Positions 6,551 to 9,978 of a DNA stretch of 9,978 nt are shown piece after piece. How positions within the stretch are numbered: position 1 is the stretch's first letter; every line of letters starts with the position of its first letter. A program made the translations under genes and the position numbers. The notes beneath the pieces were generated by a model that worked only from the letters and a program-made list of their open reading frames with translations, was not told the DNA's origin and searched no databases. Source of the stretch: JANNHK01 sp034408875 (GTDB lineage Bacteria > Actinomycetota > Acidimicrobiia > IMCC26256 > PALSA-610); the NCBI GenBank assembly GCA_034408875.1, contig JAWXCJ010000352.1, positions 1 through 9,978 of the forward strand, given 5' to 3'.

Positions 6551-7228
6551 GTGCTCCAGGGAACGTTCGAGACGTTGTCGCTCGTCGAGGTCCTCGACCT
6601 GCTCGGCGGGGCGCGCAAGACCGGCGGCTTCCACGTCGTCGCGGGCCGCGACTCCGGTGCGTTGTGGATCGACGAGGGCGCATGCTGCGCAGTCGAACAC
6701 GACGGCGCGCGCGGCCAGATCACCGACGATGTCGGCATCCTCAAGCGGGTCGTGGAACTCGGCGCCGCGGTGGTGCGCCATCGCGACGGCACCTTCCGCT
6801 TCGTCACGGACGAGAAGCCACCCTGGCGGGCCGACATCGCCCCGTCGCTCCTCGAAGCCCTCGGTGAGATCGAGCGGCAGGTCGCGCGGTGGGAGGAGGT
6901 CCGCAAGGTCGTGCCGTCGCTCGACGTGACCGCCCGCCTCCACGCCGATCTGGCCGTCGAGCAGTTCCTCATCGACCGGGATCGGTGGCGGGTGCTCGCC
7001 GGTATCGGCTCGGGCCGGTCGGTACGCGACCTGGCCGAGACGCTCGGCGACGAGTTGGCCGTGTGCCAGGCCGTGGCGGCCCTGGTCGAAGCCGGCGCGG
7101 TCGCGATCAGCGAACCGGAGATCGCCCGGGCCGGCGGGCGGAGCAGTTTGGCCGAATCGCCCTACGGGCCCGGCGTCGACGAGTCCGTTCCCAGGCCGAT
7201 CGTAGGAGTCCTTGCGCGCGGAGCGTGA
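6551..7228 (+). CDS. DUF4388 (PATAN) domain protein next to pilB
   Basis: A 225-residue cytosolic protein with no signal peptide or membrane segment. The N-terminus (about 1-95) fits DUF4388/PATAN: LQGTFETLSLVEVLDLLGG, ARKTGGFHVV and a short ALWIDEGACCAVEHD strand-turn, as in 'L-G-L...l..vL.ll...rkTG.l' family patterns. Two adjacent cysteines lie in GACCAV (about 44-45). Residues about 95-140 are helical (SLLEALGEIERQVARWEEV). Residues about 145-200 resemble a winged-helix unit (RWRVLAGIGSGRSVRDLAETLGDELAVCQAVAALVEAGAVAI). The tail is low complexity. PATAN proteins are regulatory adaptors; in cyanobacteria some act on the pilus motor PilB, so a role in controlling the downstream pilB is a reasonable inference. 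GTG 6551 has GGGGGG 6 bases upstream and starts the domain exactly. There is no close homologue whose function I can name. Confidence 0.86.
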   Translation: MLQGTFETLSLVEVLDLLGGARKTGGFHVVAGRDSGALWIDEGACCAVEHDGARGQITDDVGILKRVVELGAAVVRHRDGTFRFVTDEKPPWRADIAPSLLEALGEIERQVARWEEVRKVVPSLDVTARLHADLAVEQFLIDRDRWRVLAGIGSGRSVRDLAETLGDELAVCQAVAALVEAGAVAISEPEIARAGGRSSLAESPYGPGVDESVPRPIVGVLARGA

Positions 7229-7235
7229 CATTCTA

Positions 7236-7263
7236 TACAGCAGAGCGCGCGCAGCGCCGATAA
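7236..7263 (+). promoter_or_regulatory. Sigma-28 (FliA/WhiG-type) promoter candidate before pilB
   Basis: GCCGATAA at 7256-7263 is identical to the consensus -10 octamer of FliA/WhiG/SigD promoters. TACA at 7236-7239 matches the -35 core TAAA at three of four bases, with a 16-base spacer against the usual 15. Transcription would start near 7270, leaving a short leader of about 26 bases that contains a strong ribosome binding site at 7279-7288 before the pilB GTG. An overlapping alternative is a sigma-70-like pair, TTGCGC (7212-7217) and TATACA (7234-7239) with 16 bases between; it lacks the conserved final T of the -10. Confidence 0.5.
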
Positions 7264-7278
7264 CCCTCGCAGTTCCAC

Positions 7279-7288
7279 GGAGGGGAGG
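7279..7288 (+). promoter_or_regulatory. Strong ribosome binding site of pilB
   Basis: GGAGGGGAGG ends 7 bases before the GTG at 7296. It is the best Shine-Dalgarno sequence in the window and fixes the pilB start, since the MshEN motif begins at residue 6. Confidence 0.8.
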
Positions 7289-7295
7289 CTGAGCC

Positions 7296-8978
7296 GTGTC
7301 TGACGGCACACCTTTGGGCGCACTGCTCATTGCCGAAGGCCTGTTGACGGATGCCCAGCTCGACGCCGCGCTGGCCGAACAGACCCGTACGCACAAGCCG
7401 CTCGGCCGGCTGCTCGTCGAGTCGGGGACGATCTCGGAAGCCGAACTCGTCCGCACCCTGGCCCGCCAGGTCGGGCTGGAGTTCGTCGACCTCTCGGACC
7501 GGACCCTCGACGGCACCGTCGCGGGGCTCGTCAGCGAATCGCTCGCCCGCCGCTACCAGGCCATCCCGATCGGCTGGGAAGACGGCCGCCTCGTCGTCGC
7601 GATGGCCGACCCGTCGAACGTGTTCGCGGTCGACGACATCCGCGCCCTCGCCGCCGCCGAGGTCAAGACCGTCGTCGCCACCGCAACGCAGATCATCGAG
7701 ACGATCGACCAGTTCTACCGCATGGACTCCGACGTCGACGCGGTCGTGCAGGCCGCCGCCGACGAACAGGCGGATGACCTCGACCCCGCGCTCCTCGGCG
7801 ACCTGCTCGAGGACGCGCCCATCGTCAAGTTCGTGAACCTCTTGGTCAACCAGGCCGTGCAGGACCGCGCGTCCGACATCCACGTCGAACCTGCCGAGCA
7901 CGACCTGCGTATCCGGTTCCGCATCGACGGCGTGCTGCACGAAGTGATGCGCTCACCGCGCAGCATCCAGGCCGGTGTCATCAGCCGCCTGAAGGTCATG
8001 GCCGATATCAACATCGCCGAGCGGCGCATCCCGCAGGACGGTCGTATCAGCATGACGCTCAACGGCCGCCAGATCGACCTCCGTGTCGCGACCCTGCCTA
8101 CCGTATACGGCGAAAAGGTCGTCATGCGTGTGCTCGACAAGGGTCAGGCGCTGCTGCGCCTCGAAGAACTCGGCTTCATCCCCGAGACGTTGGAGCGCTA
8201 CGAACACTCGTACAAGAAGCCCTACGGCGCCATTCTCGTCACCGGACCGACCGGCTCCGGCAAGTCGACCACGTTGTACGCGACCCTCAACCAGGTCAAC
8301 GACGCGAGTCGCAACATCATCACGGTCGAGGACCCGGTCGAGTACCGCCTCGCCGGTGTCAACCAGGTGCAGATCCACCCGAAGGCCGGACTCACGTTCG
8401 CGTCGGCGCTGCGGTCGATCCTGCGTTCCGACCCCGACGTCGTGCTTGTCGGTGAAATCCGTGACCGCGAAACTGCCATCATCGCGGTCGAGGCCGCCCT
8501 CACCGGTCACCTGCTGCTCTCGACCCTGCACACCAACGACGCCGCGTCGACACCCTTGCGACTCGTCGAGATGGGTGTGGAACCCTTCCTCGTCACGAGC
8601 GCACTCGACTCCGTCGTCGGCCAACGGCTGGCGCGGCGCCTGTGCGACAAGTGCAAGGAGCCGCACCAGGCGAGCGAGGCCGAACTGGTCGAAGCCGGGT
8701 TCCTCTCCGACGACCTCGCGCAGGGCGACTGGCCGACGGTGCACCGCGCCATCGGCTGCACCGCCTGCGGCCGCACCGGCTACCGCGGCCGGTTCGCCAT
8801 CCACGAGGTCATGACCATCACCGAAGACATCGAGCGCCTCATCATCGAGCGCCGCTCGACGGAAGACATTCAGAAGATGGCCATGATGCAAGGCATGATC
8901 ACCATGCGCCAAGACGGCCTACGCAAGGTGGCCCGGGGTCTCACGTCGCTGGAAGAGATCCTGCGCGTCGTGGCGTAG
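7296..8978 (+). CDS. pilB: Type IV pilus assembly motor ATPase PilB (GspE/PulE family) with MshEN domain
   Basis: Hexameric cytosolic ATPase that powers pilus extension (or a related type II secretion pseudopilus). 560 residues, normal length. Residues about 1-145 form an MshEN (GspE N-terminal) domain: two 24-residue repeats, 6-29 (LGALLIAEGLLTDAQLDAAL) and 35-58 (LGRLLVESGTISEAELVRTL), with the canonical 5-residue spacer. The ATPase domain has VNLLVNQAVQDRASDIHVEP, GPTGSGKST (Walker A, G317-T325, K323), VEDPVEY, DPDVVLVGEIRD (Walker B type, D379-E387) and LTGHLLLSTLHTNDAA. C450, C453, C488 and C491 form the tetracysteine zinc site typical of PilB/GspE. The complete set of motifs implies an active enzyme. 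Its upstream neighbour is a PATAN gene 67 bp away; no pilT or pilC follows within the window, although they often do in related clusters. Confidence 0.98.
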   Translation: MSDGTPLGALLIAEGLLTDAQLDAALAEQTRTHKPLGRLLVESGTISEAELVRTLARQVGLEFVDLSDRTLDGTVAGLVSESLARRYQAIPIGWEDGRLVVAMADPSNVFAVDDIRALAAAEVKTVVATATQIIETIDQFYRMDSDVDAVVQAAADEQADDLDPALLGDLLEDAPIVKFVNLLVNQAVQDRASDIHVEPAEHDLRIRFRIDGVLHEVMRSPRSIQAGVISRLKVMADINIAERRIPQDGRISMTLNGRQIDLRVATLPTVYGEKVVMRVLDKGQALLRLEELGFIPETLERYEHSYKKPYGAILVTGPTGSGKSTTLYATLNQVNDASRNIITVEDPVEYRLAGVNQVQIHPKAGLTFASALRSILRSDPDVVLVGEIRDRETAIIAVEAALTGHLLLSTLHTNDAASTPLRLVEMGVEPFLVTSALDSVVGQRLARRLCDKCKEPHQASEAELVEAGFLSDDLAQGDWPTVHRAIGCTACGRTGYRGRFAIHEVMTITEDIERLIIERRSTEDIQKMAMMQGMITMRQDGLRKVARGLTSLEEILRVVA

Positions 8979-8980
8979 GC

Positions 8981-9007
8981 CGTTGCTTGCTTGGGAACGT
9001 TGCTTGC
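8981..9007 (+). repeat. 10-bp direct repeat just after pilB
   Basis: CGTTGCTTGC occurs at 8981-8990 and again at 8998-9007, separated by TTGGGAA. It starts 2 bases after the pilB stop codon. No function can be assigned; a target-site or slippage footprint are possibilities. Confidence 0.5.
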
Positions 9008-9134
9008 CGGTCGGGTTCCGACTCGGGGGGGCGCCTTCGGCGCGCGAGATCGTCACCTCTCCGGCGAGCTCCCGGCGCTCCTCCGTCGCTCTGGCCGCCG
9101 CTCCGTGCGACCCGGGCGACCTCTCAGGCGACGT

Positions 9135-9181
9135 GCACCAGCCAGTTGTCCGGTTGCCGCGTGTCGCCGGTGCCTTTTCTT
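9135..9181 (+). terminator. Weak candidate terminator downstream of pilB
   Basis: GCACC (9135-9139) can pair with GGTGC (9169-9173), enclosing 29 bases, followed by CTTTTCTT. The stem is short and the loop long, so evidence is poor. It is nevertheless the only T-rich tract after a possible stem in this very GC-rich region. Confidence 0.2.
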
Positions 9182-9360
9182 CGTATCCCGCGTTGTGCCG
9201 CATGTTCGAGGCGCGCAAGCGCAAGCAGGCGAAGGCCGCGAACTCGGCCGGGCACCGATTCATGTACGTCCTCGGACGGAGCAACAGTTACCTCGCGATG
9301 GCCCCGGGTCGGTCGCCGGCGCGAGAGCGCCCATCAGTACCACTTCTGCCTGATCGCGCG

Positions 9361-9366
9361 TATGGT
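9361..9366 (+). promoter_or_regulatory. Possible -10 element of the secreted protein gene
   Basis: TATGGT fits TANNNT and would give a transcript starting near 9373, about 28 bases before the ATG. A -35 is poor (GTACCA at 9337-9342, three of six, 18-base spacer). It is a plausible but unproven promoter in an otherwise non-coding stretch. Confidence 0.3.
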
Positions 9367-9400
9367 TTAAGCGTGTCGATGACCAAAGAGTGGGGCCCAA

Positions 9401-9978
9401 ATGATGGGACGGGACCGGAACGAGGGACGTAGCAACAGTGGACCGGCGCGACGTGTCGCTCTTGTAGTGACGGTGGTAGTCGCCATCTTCGCGAGCACGA
9501 CTACCGCGTGGGCCGACCGAGCGGACGTGGATCAGAAGGCGTCGCCTACTGGCGACGCCGAGTTGTGGCGCGGAAGACTCGTAAGCGCGAACGGAACGCC
9601 GAGCAAGGGTTCCGTCGTCGCGTATCTCCGCCCACAGCCCGACAAACTCGCCGAACTTTCAGCAGCGTCCAGCGTTTCCCCCAACGAGCAACAACTGATG
9701 GTTCTACTTGCCACAGAAGATACGGACGCGTCGGGCAAGTTCGTGTTGCGCGGTGACTTCGACTCGACACTCGATTACATGCGCGACGCGAGCGGCGCGC
9801 TCTCACTGATGATCGTCGCGTCGAGTCCCGGCACCTTCGCAATCAGTACCGACACCGTGTGGTGGGAAAACGGCGCGTGGACGAGTATTGATCCAGCGAT
9901 CGGAGCGACGACAGAGAAAGCGATGCTCGCCCAGGCCAGTGTTTCCGAAGACGAAGGAGCTGTTCTTCCGTCGAGCGA
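9401..9978 (+). CDS. Secreted protein with regulatory-like beta domain (3' end outside window)
   Basis: The frame is open from ATG 9401 (or ATG 9404) to the end of the window, 192 codons, with an in-frame stop at 9380-9382 fixing the upstream limit. The N-terminus is a clear Sec signal peptide: basic PARR (15-18), hydrophobic VALVVTVVVAIFA (19-31), likely cleavage after AWA at residue 38. Mature residues about 54-119 resemble a carboxypeptidase-regulatory-like (transthyretin-type) beta sandwich, with WRGRLVSANGTPSKGSVVAY and a TDASGKFVLRG strand pair. A Trp-rich segment follows (TDTVWWENGAWTSID, about 155-170). The codons include more A/T-ending ones (GTA, ACA, CTA, TCA, GGA) than the upstream genes, suggesting weaker expression or later acquisition. 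Function is unknown; a surface or cell-envelope role, possibly linked to the pilus genes, is only inference. Confidence 0.82.
   Translation, partial: MMGRDRNEGRSNSGPARRVALVVTVVVAIFASTTTAWADRADVDQKASPTGDAELWRGRLVSANGTPSKGSVVAYLRPQPDKLAELSAASSVSPNEQQLMVLLATEDTDASGKFVLRGDFDSTLDYMRDASGALSLMIVASSPGTFAISTDTVWWENGAWTSIDPAIGATTEKAMLAQASVSEDEGAVLPSS

Larger units (their letters stand above)
8979..9400. other. 422-bp region with no convincing gene after pilB
   Basis: Open frames exist on both strands (for example 8983-9432 on + and 8919-9284 on -). Neither has a ribosome binding site, recognisable motifs or normal composition. Visible structure: a direct repeat of CGTTGCTTGC at 8981-8990 and 8998-9007; a small stem GTCGG/CCGAC at 9011-9023; a stem GCGCC/GGCGC at 9032-9044 around TTC; and one T-rich tract at 9175-9181. 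It may be the 3' end of the pilB transcript plus the promoter of the secreted protein gene, or the remains of a decayed gene. Confidence 0.55.

Noticed and set aside
8001..8008. GCCGATAT as another sigma-28-type -10 box
   Set aside because: It lies within pilB and encodes Ala-Asp followed by an ATC/ATT-type codon; GCC-GAT is frequent in this coding sequence and there is no gene start downstream.
9011..9030. tRNA-like T-arm (GGTTCCGACTC)
   Set aside because: The GTTCRANYC pattern is not met and no acceptor, D or anticodon stems can be drawn around it.
8919..9284. Minus-strand open frame of 121 codons overlapping the end of pilB
   Set aside because: It runs antisense into the conserved pilB 3' end, with no motif or start signal.
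8983..9432. 149-codon open frame after pilB as a gene
   Set aside because: No ribosome binding site, no recognisable domain, irregular composition, and it overlaps the better supported secreted gene start at 9401. High GC content makes such chance frames common.

Overview
The window is a gene-dense, very GC-rich stretch with every recognisable gene on the + strand. It reads as chromosome of an actinobacterium. The order rarA - DUF948 - DUF6167-like - alaS - ruvX - mltG - aroE is the classic actinobacterial alaS neighbourhood. The following pair, a DUF4388 (PATAN) gene and a PilB type IV pilus motor ATPase, together with frequent GTG starts, suggests a deep-branching, piliated lineage such as Acidimicrobiia rather than a mycelial or mycobacterial one. 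The taxonomic placement is inference from gene order and protein flavour, not from a marker gene.

Region 1 (1-1403). The window opens inside rarA, in a repetitive stretch that is translated in frame and sits just before the conserved C-terminal half. Two small membrane-anchored genes follow in overlapping order (DUF948-like and DUF6167-like). The second ends in four tandem copies of a sequence related to the repeat in rarA.

Region 2 (1404-6386). alaS has a possible leaderless promoter. It is followed by ruvX, mltG and aroE, each overlapping its neighbour by a few bases, so this is almost certainly one transcription unit. It covers alanine-tRNA charging, a RuvX-family nuclease, peptidoglycan strand termination and shikimate synthesis.

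Region 3 (6387-8978). After a 164-bp gap come a DUF4388 protein and, 67 bp further on, pilB. The short gap before pilB carries an exact match to the -10 octamer of FliA/WhiG (sigma-28 family) promoters, correctly placed before a strong ribosome binding site. PilB has a two-repeat MshEN N-terminus of the type known to bind cyclic-di-GMP, but with proline in both positions where the published motif has arginine. Together this suggests a regulated pilus motor module.

Region 4 (8979-9978). pilB is not followed directly by pilT or pilC but by about 420 bp with no convincing gene. That stretch holds a short direct repeat and weak hairpins. After it comes the start of a secreted protein gene (signal peptide plus a carboxypeptidase-regulatory-like beta domain) that runs off the end of the window.

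I see no rRNA, tRNA, CRISPR array, insertion sequence or phage gene. The most notable items are the coding repeat family, the sigma-28-like promoter, and the PATAN/PilB pairing with its modified MshEN domain. I do not see evidence for a wholly new multi-gene system.
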